DNA of 64,000 bases from Flavobacterium aquidurense (GCF_001404985.1 NZ_JRLF01000009.1:535513-599512); one strand, 5' to 3'; shown: positions 42,473 to 51,085, numbered from the stretch's first letter. Notes: generated by a model not told the origin, from the letters alone. Numbers and translations are program-made.

Positions 42473-44271
42473 AATGGCAAATCTATAATGATTGTCGTAC
42501 CTTTAGTCAAAATTGAATCTATGGTAAATGTTCCGCCCATCTGTTCTACTTTTTTCTCCATATTTTTGAGCCCAATTCCGGATTTACTTACCACAGTTTT
42601 AGGATCAAATCCTTTTCCGTTATCTTCAATAATAATATTAATTTCCTTTGATGTGCCCTGGGTTAAATAGATATTGACTTCGGTTGCCTCAGAGTGTTTT
42701 ATAATGTTCGTGCACAGCTCCTGAATCATCCGGAATAAAGCAACTTCTATACTATTCTCTAATCGCTCTGTAAGCTCAAACGGAATAACATTTATGGTTA
42801 AATGCTCTAAAACACTCATTTTCTCGGCCATTTTATTAACGGCAATCAATAATCCTTCGCTGCCAATAATGCCCAAATTTTTAAGATGCGCAATATTCCG
42901 TACCTTTTGATACGCTTCTTCTAACAAAGCATCGGTTTTATCATAAAGTTGATTTTCTTGTTGATTTGCTACTTCATTATGACGCTTTAGATTTTGGAAA
43001 TTTAGCTTTAGTGTTGCCAGCATACTGCCCAAATTATCGTGCAATTCGTTGGCGATATTTTGTCGTTCTTTTTCCTGGCTTTCAAGCATTAGATCAATAT
43101 CGTTAAGTTCCTGGTCTTTAAGTATTTTTTCTGTTTTTTGTATCTCGATAAGTTTTTCCTGTTCGGCAATTTTTTTCTTTTTAACGATATTTTTATACAC
43201 TAAAATACTGATTAACAAAACAATAATTAAAACACTAACTGTCAAATATAAAACAACCCTGTTTGTTTTAATGTTTGTTTTTAATTCAAGATTTTCAAGT
43301 TCTTTTTCCTTGGTTTTATATTTAGTATCAAAATTATTAATGGCAATATTTTGCTGTTCTGTATTTAGCGAATCATGATATTTATTTGAAATCTCTAAGT
43401 GATACAATGCCTTATCAAGATTTTTGGCATCTTTGTAATTTAAATAAAGAAAATTATTGATGTTTTCCTTATTGACTTTGTTGTATTCGATTAACTTTAT
43501 TTTATCTGCCTCATGTAGTAAACCAATTGCTTTTTCATACTGATGAAGCTGCGAATAATTTGAAGCCTGATTCATCAAATTATAACAGATGTAATTAGGA
43601 TTTGGTGTTTTTTCCTGATGCAAAAGCAAATTATCTTTCCGGAGATAATACAAACTGGAATCCGGTTTATATAAAACATCACTAAAAAGTACAGCAAGAT
43701 TATTATATATCTTACTTTCAAGTTTTATATCCTTTACTTTTTTGTTTAAAGCTATTGCTTTTCTAAAATAATACAGGCTCTCTTTGGCTTCTTTGCTATT
43801 GATTTTTAAAGAGGCTAATTGAACATATCCTTTAAGAATTTTAGCATTATTTTTGGTTGAAAAAGCATAATCCATATATTCTTTGAGATAGAATTGGTGC
43901 TTTTGTGTATTGTCTTTATAACTAACTAATAATGAAGCAATATTTAGATTAATTTCCATTGCTTTTTCTACAACATTAGCTTTTAAATATTGTTTTTTAG
44001 CCAATAAATAATTTTCAATCGCTTTTACATCATTGTTTTCTTTACTGTAACTTTTTGCTGTCAGAAAATAATAATAACCCAAATCTTCCGGTAAAAAAGC
44101 AGTTGTGTTTAATAAAGAAAGCTGCTTTAATGCTTCTTTTGATTTGCCTTCCTGAATAGAATTTTCGATAGAGCTCAAAACTTTATTTTGTCCCACACAA
44201 ATGCTCACCATACCAAGTAAAGTGAGCATAAAGTAAAAAGTTGTATGTAATGATTTTTTACGCACCTTCAC
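42469..44271 (-). CDS. TPR-containing sensor histidine kinase (HisKA_3 type)
   Basis: This 600-residue kinase has a signal-like N-terminus (FYFMLTLLGMVSICVGQ). About residues 30-330 are tandem TPR-like helices that would lie in the periplasm. One membrane span follows at about 337-358 (VVLYLTVSVLIIVLLISILVY), then a cytoplasmic coiled coil. The HisKA_3 box ERQNIANELHDNLGSMLATL has the phospho-accepting His near residue 410. The ATPase domain carries ELCTNIIKHSEA (N box) and NGKGFDP and SGIGLKNMEKKVEQMGG (G boxes). The TPR sensor suggests it reads a protein or peptide signal. It overlaps the upstream small gene by 14 bases. Confidence 0.92.
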   Translation of the reverse strand: MKVRKKSLHTTFYFMLTLLGMVSICVGQNKVLSSIENSIQEGKSKEALKQLSLLNTTAFLPEDLGYYYFLTAKSYSKENNDVKAIENYLLAKKQYLKANVVEKAMEINLNIASLLVSYKDNTQKHQFYLKEYMDYAFSTKNNAKILKGYVQLASLKINSKEAKESLYYFRKAIALNKKVKDIKLESKIYNNLAVLFSDVLYKPDSSLYYLRKDNLLLHQEKTPNPNYICYNLMNQASNYSQLHQYEKAIGLLHEADKIKLIEYNKVNKENINNFLYLNYKDAKNLDKALYHLEISNKYHDSLNTEQQNIAINNFDTKYKTKEKELENLELKTNIKTNRVVLYLTVSVLIIVLLISILVYKNIVKKKKIAEQEKLIEIQKTEKILKDQELNDIDLMLESQEKERQNIANELHDNLGSMLATLKLNFQNLKRHNEVANQQENQLYDKTDALLEEAYQKVRNIAHLKNLGIIGSEGLLIAVNKMAEKMSVLEHLTINVIPFELTERLENSIEVALFRMIQELCTNIIKHSEATEVNIYLTQGTSKEINIIIEDNGKGFDPKTVVSKSGIGLKNMEKKVEQMGGTFTIDSILTKGTTIIIDLPL

Positions 44272-44650
44272 GAATTGTTCCTTTTCCGGTTGTATCAGGA
44301 GTAACTATAGGATCAAAAACTAATTTGTATATTTCTTGAGGAGTTTTATTTAATTCTGCATTTTGATGATGGAAAGCAACATTTATTTCTTTGGTAAAGT
44401 CAATTATTATTGCATCATTTGTAACTGCCTGATTTAAATCAATTTTAAATAATTCAACATTCTCATTCCATTCTAAAATTTCGCCTTTTGAATCTTTAAA
44501 ATGAATTACAATTTTATTTTCTTTATGATCCGAAATATTATAAATCTTGAATATTTTATAAATATTGTCTCTAGAAGGTTCAGGCAATGCTACTGCAATA
44601 ACTGCTTTTTTACCTTCTAACAGAATGCCTTTTACATCATAATTTTTCAT
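44258..44650 (-). CDS. Hypothetical protein heading the two-component operon
   Basis: This 130-residue protein is read from the ATG at 44650, chosen over one at 44680 because the -7 box lies at 44678-44685, so the upstream ATG would not be transcribed. No signal peptide or known domain is seen. It is beta-rich (VKGILLEGKKAVIAVALPEPS, KENKIVIHFKDSKGEILEWNENVELFKIDL) and ends in a Gly/Thr-rich tail (TPDTTGKGTIREGA). Its stop overlaps the kinase start, so it is expressed with the signalling pair and might be a regulated product or an accessory factor. Confidence 0.65.
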   Translation of the reverse strand: MKNYDVKGILLEGKKAVIAVALPEPSRDNIYKIFKIYNISDHKENKIVIHFKDSKGEILEWNENVELFKIDLNQAVTNDAIIIDFTKEINVAFHHQNAELNKTPQEIYKLVFDPIVTPDTTGKGTIREGA

Positions 44651-44677
44651 AGTTTTAGTTTTTAAGTTAATAATAAT

Positions 44678-44685
44678 CAAATCTA
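44678..44685 (-). promoter_or_regulatory. -7 element of the two-component operon
   Basis: The plus strand CAAATCTA reads TAGATTTG on the minus strand, a perfect TAnnTTTG. The start should be near 44673, leaving a leader of about 23 nt. No TTG sits at the usual -33 distance, which fits activator-dependent transcription. Confidence 0.55.
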
Positions 44686-44700
44686 TGCATTTATTAAAAG

Positions 44701-44724
44701 AAAAAAATACCTACAAATGGGTAT
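44701..44724 (-). promoter_or_regulatory. Inverted-repeat element, copy A (candidate operator)
   Basis: Seven A, then ATACC-TACAAATG-GGTAT. Its centre is 34 bp upstream of the -7 centre, at about -42 from the inferred start, a usual place for an activator. It has the same 8-base core and A-tract as copy B at 41777-41800. Confidence 0.6.
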
Positions 44725-45013
44725 ATTAGAAGAGTTATTTAAAATAATAAACTTAAAAATCATTTTACTTAAATTGTCTGTTCTAAAGTTCAAAAATTGA
44801 TTAACAATAAATGTAGTTCGATCAAGAAGATTTATTTGATCTTTTTTCAAAACACTATAAAATAAATAGTAATAAATTAAAGTAAATTCTTCCAAAAATA
44901 ACAAATTTAAATATTATTTCTAAAATGAGAAAAAAGATTATTCATTATAACTAACTGAAAATTAATTATCTGTAAAAATATTCGAATTGTTAATAAAAAT
45001 TGTGAATAAAATT

Positions 45014-45042
45014 TTGATAACTATATTCGTTGCATAACTTTG
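45014..45042 (+). promoter_or_regulatory. Promoter of the SPOR-domain gene, implying a near-leaderless mRNA
   Basis: TTG (45014-45016), 18 bp, TAACTTTG (45035-45042). The ATG is at 45048, five bases past the -7 box. Confidence 0.65.
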
Positions 45043-45047
45043 TTACT

Positions 45048-46010
45048 ATGAAAATCGAAACTTACATAGCACAGTTATTGTATCGTTATCAGTGTGTAAC
45101 GGTTCCAGGGTTTGGAGCATTTTTAACCGAAATTCACTCGGCTCAGCTTAATGAAAGCACAAATTCGTTTTTTCCACCCAAGAAAATGATCTCTTTTAAT
45201 AGCCATTTGAAAAACAATGACGGGCTATTGGCAAATCATATCGCAAACGGAGAAAAAACATCTTACGGTTTTGCTGTAAGTGCCATTGCTTTTGAAGTTC
45301 AGAGCTGGAAAAAAACCTTAGATGAAAATGGCACAATAAGCCTTAAAAATATTGGTGAAATTCGTTTAAATTCTGAGAAAAATATAATCTTCACACCCAA
45401 TGATCAAACCAATTTCCTAACAAGTTCTTTCGGATTAAGTCCGTTTGTTTCACCAATTGTGAAAAAAGAAAATTTTGAGAAAAAAATCAGGGAAATTGAA
45501 GAAAGAGAGCCTATTGCCTTATTTGAAGAAGAAGGAAGATCTTCTAATTCATTCTTGAAATATGCTGCAATTTTTGTTTTAGGATTAGGAATTACCGGAA
45601 GTATAGGATATCCATTATATCAAAATCAAATAGCTACCAAAACACTTATTGTTGAAAGTGCTGTTCAGAAAAAAGTACAAAACAAAATACAGGAAGCTAC
45701 ATTCCTGATTCAAAATCCGTTACCGGCTGTAACACTTTCTGTAGATTCAGCAAAAGTAGAAGCTGCCGAAGAGAAAGCAATGCCTTATCATATTATGGCA
45801 GGCGCTTTTAGAAGCGAGCAAAATGCAAGAAAAGCCTATAATCAATTGATTAAGGATGGTTTTAAAGCAAGAATGCTAGGCGAAAACAAACATGGTTTAT
45901 TCCCTGTATTGTACGGTAGTTATGCTACTATGGCTGAAGCCGAAAAAGCACAGAAAGAAATTCAAAAAGGTGAAAATCCAGATGCCTGGATTCTAATTGA
46001 ATCACTATAA
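45048..46010 (+). CDS. HU-CCDC81-like plus SPOR-domain envelope protein
   Basis: This 320-residue protein starts at 45048 (MKIETYIAQLLYRYQCVTVPGFG), because the promoter covers the upstream in-frame ATG at 45030. The N-terminal region (VTVPGFGAFLTEIHSAQ, ISFNSHLKNNDGLLANHIA) matches the bacterial HU-CCDC81 fold. A membrane segment follows at about 172-192 (LKYAAIFVLGLGITGSIGYPLY). The C-terminal 75 residues are a SPOR domain (YHIMAGAFRSEQNARKAYNQL), which binds denuded glycan at division sites. The protein therefore spans the inner membrane with the SPOR domain in the periplasm and the HU-like part inside. It is monocistronic with a clear terminator. Confidence 0.85.
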   Translation: MKIETYIAQLLYRYQCVTVPGFGAFLTEIHSAQLNESTNSFFPPKKMISFNSHLKNNDGLLANHIANGEKTSYGFAVSAIAFEVQSWKKTLDENGTISLKNIGEIRLNSEKNIIFTPNDQTNFLTSSFGLSPFVSPIVKKENFEKKIREIEEREPIALFEEEGRSSNSFLKYAAIFVLGLGITGSIGYPLYQNQIATKTLIVESAVQKKVQNKIQEATFLIQNPLPAVTLSVDSAKVEAAEEKAMPYHIMAGAFRSEQNARKAYNQLIKDGFKARMLGENKHGLFPVLYGSYATMAEAEKAQKEIQKGENPDAWILIESL

Positions 46011-46014
46011 TATC

Positions 46015-46050
46015 AAAATCCTAATCCTTAACGATTAGGATTTTTTTTGT
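46015..46050 (+). terminator. Terminator of the SPOR-domain gene
   Basis: AAAATCCTAATC (46015-46026) pairs with GATTAGGATTTT (46033-46044), then a T-run. Confidence 0.85.
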
Positions 46051-46138
46051 CTTATTTTGTCTTTAAAAAAACCTTATCTGACCTAGTTTTCATAGCTGTA
46101 AATCTATTTTTGTTCTACACTTTTAAAGAACAAAAAAC

Positions 46139-46585
46139 ATGAAATACACACTCAAATTATTCTTTGTATCAATACTTATTCTAAGTTCAAATACTTTTAT
46201 TGCTCAGACGATATTGACTAGTGTAAAAGCTCAGGAACTAGCACAGAAAAAAGCAGATAAGGAATCTCAAAAATCAACAGATGATTATCACAAAAAGCTT
46301 AGCCAAGAGCAATCTGATTTAAAAAAGGAACAAAAAAAGCTCGAAAAACATCAAAAAGATCTCAAAAATTCTGAAAATGATATTGCAGCTACCAACAAGA
46401 AAATTGATAAATTAGAATCAAACAAACAAAAATTGGAATCAAAGATAAACTCCAGTTCGATTTCTCAGGAAGATCTTCAAAAACAACAGATTAAATTAAA
46501 AGAGCAAGATCTTGAAATTCAAAAGCTCAAACTAAAAAAAATAGAACAGCAAAAAAAACTGGATAAAGTTAAAGCTGAAAATTAA
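46139..46585 (+). CDS. Secreted coiled-coil protein, unknown function
   Basis: This 148-residue protein has a signal peptide (MKYTLKLFFVSILILSSNTFIAQ). The rest is a highly charged Lys/Glu/Gln helix with a coiled-coil pattern (KKLSQEQSDLKKEQKKLEKH, KLESNKQKLESKIN, LQKQQIKLKEQDLEIQKLKL). No enzymatic domain and no cysteines in the mature part. It probably sits in the periplasm. A TATTTTTG box at 46105-46112 gives a leader of about 22 nt. It converges on the next gene with a shared terminator. Confidence 0.7.
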   Translation: MKYTLKLFFVSILILSSNTFIAQTILTSVKAQELAQKKADKESQKSTDDYHKKLSQEQSDLKKEQKKLEKHQKDLKNSENDIAATNKKIDKLESNKQKLESKINSSSISQEDLQKQQIKLKEQDLEIQKLKLKKIEQQKKLDKVKAEN

Positions 46586-46590
46586 AACCA

Positions 46591-46624
46591 AAAAAGCCTA
46601 TTTGTGTCTGCAAATAGGCTTTTT
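46591..46624. terminator. Bidirectional terminator between convergent genes
   Basis: AAAAAGCCTATTTG (46591-46604) and CAAATAGGCTTTTT (46611-46624) form a perfect 14-bp stem with a 6-nt loop. Confidence 0.9.
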
Positions 46625-46626
46625 GT

Positions 46627-47385
46627 TTATCGTGGAACAATTTTAGCATCCTGATTTAGAATTTCTTTTCCGTTCTGATAAATAGTTAAGTTAGCTGGTG
46701 CTGAATCTTTTGTTCCCAAAACTGTAATGTAACACTGGTAAAGGAAATTACCTTTTTTGAAATCATAATGATGATTACCACCCGTTCCGTCCTGAAACCA
46801 TTTTCCGTTTGTAATGATTAAATCCGGCTTTTCGCTCATTGATTGTTTTATTGACCACGAAGCATATCTGTAATTATCATTTCCTAAGTCATCAATTCGG
46901 ACTCTGAATTTAGATGTTTCTAAGATAATTTGCGGTTCTTTGAACTTAGCAATTGAAGGGTGAAGTTTACTTTTTTCAGACGCTAGTAATTTGTTTTTGA
47001 GATCGTTTTCTACTTTTGACTGATAATTAATAGAGAAAACTTTTCCGTCAGTATCGATCCACAAAGTTCCCTGATTTAGCATTATACCGCGCCATCCTAC
47101 CTCCGACCAGTCTTTTGCGGCATTCGATTTTGAAATTTCAGCTTTCAGTTTAGTATCAAAAATTTCATTATATCTTTTTACAAACTGTGCTTTATTTTTA
47201 ATACTCGGAATGGGATTTTCTCTGCTTAAAGGATATTTAATAGCCTCGGCAACAGCCTCTTTCCTATCATTTTTCACATTATCAATAAAGTTTTTAATGA
47301 ACTTTTGATATTCTGGTTTAAGATCCTGTCCTGACACATTTTGAATGGAAATGCCTATGAATAGGATATATAGTAATTTTTTCAT
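46627..47385 (-). CDS. Secreted hypothetical protein
   Basis: This 252-residue protein has signal peptide MKKLLYILFIGISIQNVSGQ. An N-terminal half of helical character (KFIKNFIDNVKNDRKEAVAEAIKYPLSR) resembles the first part of SnoaL/NTF2-like periplasmic proteins (FVKRYNEIFD, WRGIMLNQGTLWID). A second beta-rich half (YRYASWSIKQSMSEKPDLIITNGKW, GNHHYDFKKGNFLYQCYITV) follows. The family is not recognised with confidence. It stands alone between a convergent terminator and the helicase. Confidence 0.65.
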   Translation of the reverse strand: MKKLLYILFIGISIQNVSGQDLKPEYQKFIKNFIDNVKNDRKEAVAEAIKYPLSRENPIPSIKNKAQFVKRYNEIFDTKLKAEISKSNAAKDWSEVGWRGIMLNQGTLWIDTDGKVFSINYQSKVENDLKNKLLASEKSKLHPSIAKFKEPQIILETSKFRVRIDDLGNDNYRYASWSIKQSMSEKPDLIITNGKWFQDGTGGNHHYDFKKGNFLYQCYITVLGTKDSAPANLTIYQNGKEILNQDAKIVPR

Positions 47386-47453
47386 ATTTCTATTTTACAT
47401 AATGTTAGTATACTTGCTTTTAAGATTCTTTATCCAATATACAAAATCTAAAA

Positions 47454-49730
47454 TTAATTTATACTGGCTTTGAACATTTTAAGTTCGTCCCAAGTAAATT
47501 CATCTCCGTATTTTTCTTTCAACGGATTCAGCGATTCTTCCTGATAAAACTGAAAAGCTTCTCGAAGAGCCAGGATTTTATCATACGGCAAAACATCTGA
47601 GATTTCGACTTTCTTAGCTTGAATTAGTTTAACCAAATGCGTTTCGATTGTTTGAACGGTCAATTTTCGCATTCGCGCAATATCTTCAATCGAGTTTTTT
47701 GCAAGCCACAAATCGTGGGTTTCCTCGACAGTTGTTTTCTTTTCAGCCTTTGGTACGGTTTTATCCAATTTTCTTGCCGTATAGCGTACCGGTTCTTCGG
47801 ATTTAAAAATATCCGTATTGCTCATATTAAATTCCTCGTGGATCTTTGCAATCTTATCTAATTTGTAGTTTTTAATCGCTGTAGACGTCAATTTTTCTTT
47901 ACAGATGGTTTCTCCTGCAACAACGATTTCTATGAGCAATTTGGCCTTCATTAAACGCAAAACAGCTTTAGTTTGCAGATCATCTAGAAAAGCCAGCTCT
48001 TCATAAAACTCTTTAACTTTTTTAAATTTCTGAATTTCGGCCATTTTATTCAAAAGATCCGTAACTAATTTGTCCATTGCCTTAAAAAAATAGTCATACG
48101 CTGCCACTACTCTTTCCTGAACAAAAAAGAGATCGACGGTTTCTTTATTGAAAATTTTATTAAGCTGATTTACAAATTTTTGTGCAGGGTCTGCCAGCGA
48201 ATCAATGATTTCTAAACGTTTATGTGCCCAAGTCGAATGTTTAGATTTTTCGGAAGTTGCTGCATTTTCATTATAGCTAAAACGATGATTACGCCATTCC
48301 TGAGCCAAATCAGCCCAATTAAAACTGTTAATCAAATAGTTATGAATAAAATTTTTGGTTTCAAAATGCAAAGAATGTTTCAAAACTTCTTCGGTGGCTT
48401 TATTTAAAGCGTAATCCATCACATCCTGATCGTTAGAAATACCATTCATCTGTAGCGGAGAAAGTAAAATAAGCCCGTTTAAGGACGTTAAACGCGATAA
48501 AGCAACATATGCCTGTCCGGGTAAAAAAACTTGCGATACATCGAGCGCAGCTTTCTCAAAAGTTAATCCCTGACTTTTATGAACGGTTATTGCCCATGCT
48601 AATTTTAACGGATAATGCGCAAATGTACCCAAAACCTCTTCTTCGACTTCTTTCGTAAGATCGTTTACTTTGTATCGAATGTTTTTCCACTCGTATTTCT
48701 CAACTTCAATGGTTTTATTTTCTTCCGGAAAATGTATAAAAATTTCTTCTGGCGAAAGTGATTTTACAACTCCCATTTTTCCGTTGAAATAGCGCTTTTC
48801 AAAAGACAAATCATTCTTTACAAACATGACTTGTGCGCCAATTTTAAGTTTTAAATTTTCTTCTACCGGAAATATTTTTTCCGGAAAATCTCCCACAATA
48901 AACGGTTGATAAGCAAATTCATTTCCAGCTAAATCGACAATTGCCAATTCGTTAATCGAATCAGCTTTAGCATTATGCGTGGTAAGAGTTATATATCCGG
49001 GATTATTTTTTAAGTCAAAATCAGGTTTCACATATTGGTTCAAAACCTGAATATCCTGAGGTGTAATCTGATTGTTTCGAAGATTGTTTAAAACCGAAAT
49101 AAATGTATCGTCAGACTGACGGTAAATCTTTGATAATTCAATATATAACGGCGGATATTGCTGAATAACATGTGAATGAAAAAAGAATTTCCCCTTATAA
49201 TAATTGCGCAAAGTTCGCCATTCTTCGTCCCTGATTACAGGCGGAAGCTGCAATAAATCTCCAATAAAAAGTACCTGAACTCCACCAAAAGGACGTGAAT
49301 TTTTACGCACCGTTTGCATCATAAAATCGATAGCATCCAGCAAATCAGCACGAAGCATACTTACTTCATCAATAATCAAAAGCTCCATGTTTCGGATCAC
49401 ATTACGCTTTACATTGTTCATTTTAAAATGTCTGCGCAAGGTTTCCTTATTCTCAAATTTTACCGTTTCAGTAAACTGAGATGCTTCATCATATGACGGT
49501 ATAAAGGCAGAAAATGGCAACTGAAACATAGAATGAATCGTTACTCCGCCCGCATTAAGCGCCGCAATTCCCGTTGGTGCCACTACTACCGTATTTTTGT
49601 GGGTTGTAGCAATGATTTCGCGTAAAAGCGTAGTTTTTCCTGTTCCTGCTTTACCAGTCAGGAAGATCGATTTTTGCGTTTGATTGATGAACTGTAAGGT
49701 GTAAGCTGCTGCTTCTGTAACGTTTTGCAT
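47454..49730 (-). CDS. Pif1/RecD-like DNA helicase with C-terminal helix-turn-helix
   Basis: This 758-residue helicase has superfamily 1B motifs: Walker A FLTGKAGTGKTTLL (about residues 23-36), motif Ia VVVAPTGIAALNAGGVTIHS, Walker B LLIIDEVSML, the Q-rich VLFIGDLLQLPPV and the C-terminal motif AWAITVHKSQGLTFEKAALDV and YVALSRLTSL. The last 110 residues include a helix-turn-helix of the type found at the end of RecQ proteins (LAKNSIEDIARMRKLTVQTIETHLVKL). It should unwind DNA 5' to 3' in the cytosol; the particular substrate is unknown. It is followed by an unknown secreted-protein gene with 68 bp between them, and no clear promoter is seen. Confidence 0.88.
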   Translation of the reverse strand: MQNVTEAAAYTLQFINQTQKSIFLTGKAGTGKTTLLREIIATTHKNTVVVAPTGIAALNAGGVTIHSMFQLPFSAFIPSYDEASQFTETVKFENKETLRRHFKMNNVKRNVIRNMELLIIDEVSMLRADLLDAIDFMMQTVRKNSRPFGGVQVLFIGDLLQLPPVIRDEEWRTLRNYYKGKFFFHSHVIQQYPPLYIELSKIYRQSDDTFISVLNNLRNNQITPQDIQVLNQYVKPDFDLKNNPGYITLTTHNAKADSINELAIVDLAGNEFAYQPFIVGDFPEKIFPVEENLKLKIGAQVMFVKNDLSFEKRYFNGKMGVVKSLSPEEIFIHFPEENKTIEVEKYEWKNIRYKVNDLTKEVEEEVLGTFAHYPLKLAWAITVHKSQGLTFEKAALDVSQVFLPGQAYVALSRLTSLNGLILLSPLQMNGISNDQDVMDYALNKATEEVLKHSLHFETKNFIHNYLINSFNWADLAQEWRNHRFSYNENAATSEKSKHSTWAHKRLEIIDSLADPAQKFVNQLNKIFNKETVDLFFVQERVVAAYDYFFKAMDKLVTDLLNKMAEIQKFKKVKEFYEELAFLDDLQTKAVLRLMKAKLLIEIVVAGETICKEKLTSTAIKNYKLDKIAKIHEEFNMSNTDIFKSEEPVRYTARKLDKTVPKAEKKTTVEETHDLWLAKNSIEDIARMRKLTVQTIETHLVKLIQAKKVEISDVLPYDKILALREAFQFYQEESLNPLKEKYGDEFTWDELKMFKASIN

Positions 49731-49774
49731 TGGGCGTATATTGAAAACTAAAAGTATCGCATTTTTATAAAAGA

Positions 49775-49806
49775 AAAAACCTAAATCTGTACAGATTTAG
49801 GTTTTT
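49775..49806 (-). terminator. Perfect 32-bp palindrome, terminator of the OmpH-like gene
   Basis: AAAAACCTAAATCTGT (49775-49790) is followed without a loop by its exact complement (49791-49806). Confidence 0.8.
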
Positions 49807-49828
49807 AATTTAATTAGTTAGTTTGGTA

Positions 49829-50410
49829 TTATTTTTTAGCAGCTTCTCCTTCTTTTACTGCAGGTTTTTCGTCTGTTTTTGGTTCAGCTTTATATTTGTC
49901 GTTCAAAGCTTTAATGATATCTTTTGTAATATCGTATTTCTCTTCAGCATATAAAATTGACGCAGCATCACCAGTACCATAGATATAAGAATAACCGTTT
50001 TTCTTACCGTAATCTTTGATGAATTTTTTCACTCCACTTACTAGAGAATCCATTTCAACACCACTTTCTTGTTGCAATTGTTGAGACAAAGCTTGTTGAG
50101 CATAACCCAATTGTTGTTCTCTTTTTTGCAACTCAGCACCTCTTTGTTGAGCCCAGGCTTGTCCATTTGCTTGTGCCTGACTTTGAAAATTAGCAGCGTC
50201 TTGTTTAAAACGTGTAATCTCAGCTTGTAGTTGTCTTCCTTTTTCTTCGGCTTGAGCTTTGTATTTAGCTTCAAGGTCTTTTGCTTCAGTGTACTCTTTC
50301 ATTAAAACTGAAGTATCTACGTAAGCTGTTTTTACTTCCTTAACTTCTGCAGTTTTATTACATGAAACGGCGAAAATTGAAAGTGCGATAATTACTAATG
50401 CTTTTTTCAT
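49829..50410 (-). CDS. OmpH/Skp-family lipoprotein
   Basis: This 193-residue protein has a signal ending in a lipobox (IFAVSC, Cys at residue 17). The mature part is a long helical hairpin (EYTEAKDLEAKYKAQAEEKG ... LQKREQQLGYAQQALSQQL), the tentacle structure of OmpH/Skp chaperones that hold unfolded outer-membrane proteins. VKTAYVDTSVLMKEY at the start and FIKDYGKKNGYSYIYG near the end are the conserved core strands. Unlike E. coli Skp it is predicted to be lipid-anchored. A consensus promoter lies just upstream and a strong palindromic terminator downstream, so it is monocistronic. Confidence 0.85.
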   Translation of the reverse strand: MKKALVIIALSIFAVSCNKTAEVKEVKTAYVDTSVLMKEYTEAKDLEAKYKAQAEEKGRQLQAEITRFKQDAANFQSQAQANGQAWAQQRGAELQKREQQLGYAQQALSQQLQQESGVEMDSLVSGVKKFIKDYGKKNGYSYIYGTGDAASILYAEEKYDITKDIIKALNDKYKAEPKTDEKPAVKEGEAAKK

Positions 50411-50446
50411 TTTTTGAATTTCTATTTTTTTTTAATGTATTGAAGA

Positions 50447-50475
50447 CAAAAATATAAAAAAATAAATAGCATCAA
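50447..50475 (-). promoter_or_regulatory. Promoter of the OmpH-like gene
   Basis: Minus strand TTG (50473-50475), 18 bp, TATTTTTG (50447-50454). Leader about 31 nt. Confidence 0.65.
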
Positions 50476-50504
50476 CATAAAGTTTAAAAAATGCTCTAAT
50501 TTTA

Positions 50505-50712
50505 TGATATTGTTTTTATTTATCGAAAGAAAAATGTCAATAATTCAACTTTATCAAAAGTGACTTTCATAGCTTTTATTAGAAACACTTTCTCAAAAAA
50601 GACATAATTTCCCTTCGCTTGATCTAAAAAGTTGCCAGAAATGCGTTTATTTTGCTTTTTAGCTGTTTTAGAAGGCAAATGCTGAACTAAAATTCTCTTT
50701 TGTATAATACAC
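50505..50712 (-). pseudogene. Decayed copy of the methyltransferase gene 3' end and its downstream region
   Basis: This stretch aligns with 50932-51140 at a constant offset of 427 bases (TATTGTTTTTATTTAT, TCAAAAGTG, TTAGCTGTTTT and CTCTTTTGT all fall in register). The part matching the coding end reads TKENFSSAFAF-stop-NS-stop against TKEYSSHIYVLKNS-stop in the intact gene. It appears to be the remnant of a tandem duplication whose body was deleted. The rest of 50411-51085 has no gene. Confidence 0.65.
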
Positions 50713-50735
50713 GCTGAGATTTCACCTAAACAAAA

Positions 50736-50759
50736 AAGAATGAATAAAAATTCATTCTT
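50736..50759 (-). terminator. Hairpin in the methyltransferase-OmpH gap
   Basis: AAGAATGAAT (50736-50745) pairs with ATTCATTCTT (50750-50759), followed by T-residues on the minus strand. Confidence 0.5.
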
Positions 50760-50969
50760 CTGTTCTATAATTTTCGTAATTTAAATTCAAGTAAAATTTC
50801 AATAAGTGCATTTTCTTTTTTTAAGTTAAAAAAAATATTACCACATAAAAAATTCTGCCATTTTATAATATCAAGTTTAAATATTGAATCATAAAAATCA
50901 CAGTAAAATCTCAAAAAAAGCTTGTTTTTTACGGTATTGTTTTTATTTATGGAAGCTTACTAAAGCATA

Positions 50970-50996
50970 AAAAACCACTATCAAAAGTGGCTTTTA
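50970..50996 (-). terminator. Terminator of the methyltransferase gene
   Basis: CCACT (50975-50979) and AGTGG (50986-50990) with A/T flanks form a hairpin; on the minus strand a TTTTTT run follows. The matching place in the decayed copy has lost its pairing. Confidence 0.6.
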
Positions 50997-51085
50997 TAGC
51001 TTTAATTAGAAGTGTTTTCTCAAAAAAAAGGATACTTTCCCTCGTTACAAGTAAAAAAGTTCCGTAAACGCGCTTATTTTACGTT

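Noticed and set aside
44683..44904. 73-codon leftward ORF upstream of the two-component operon
   Set aside because: It covers the operator and promoter of that operon, is extremely AT-rich and has no ribosome-binding site or family resemblance.
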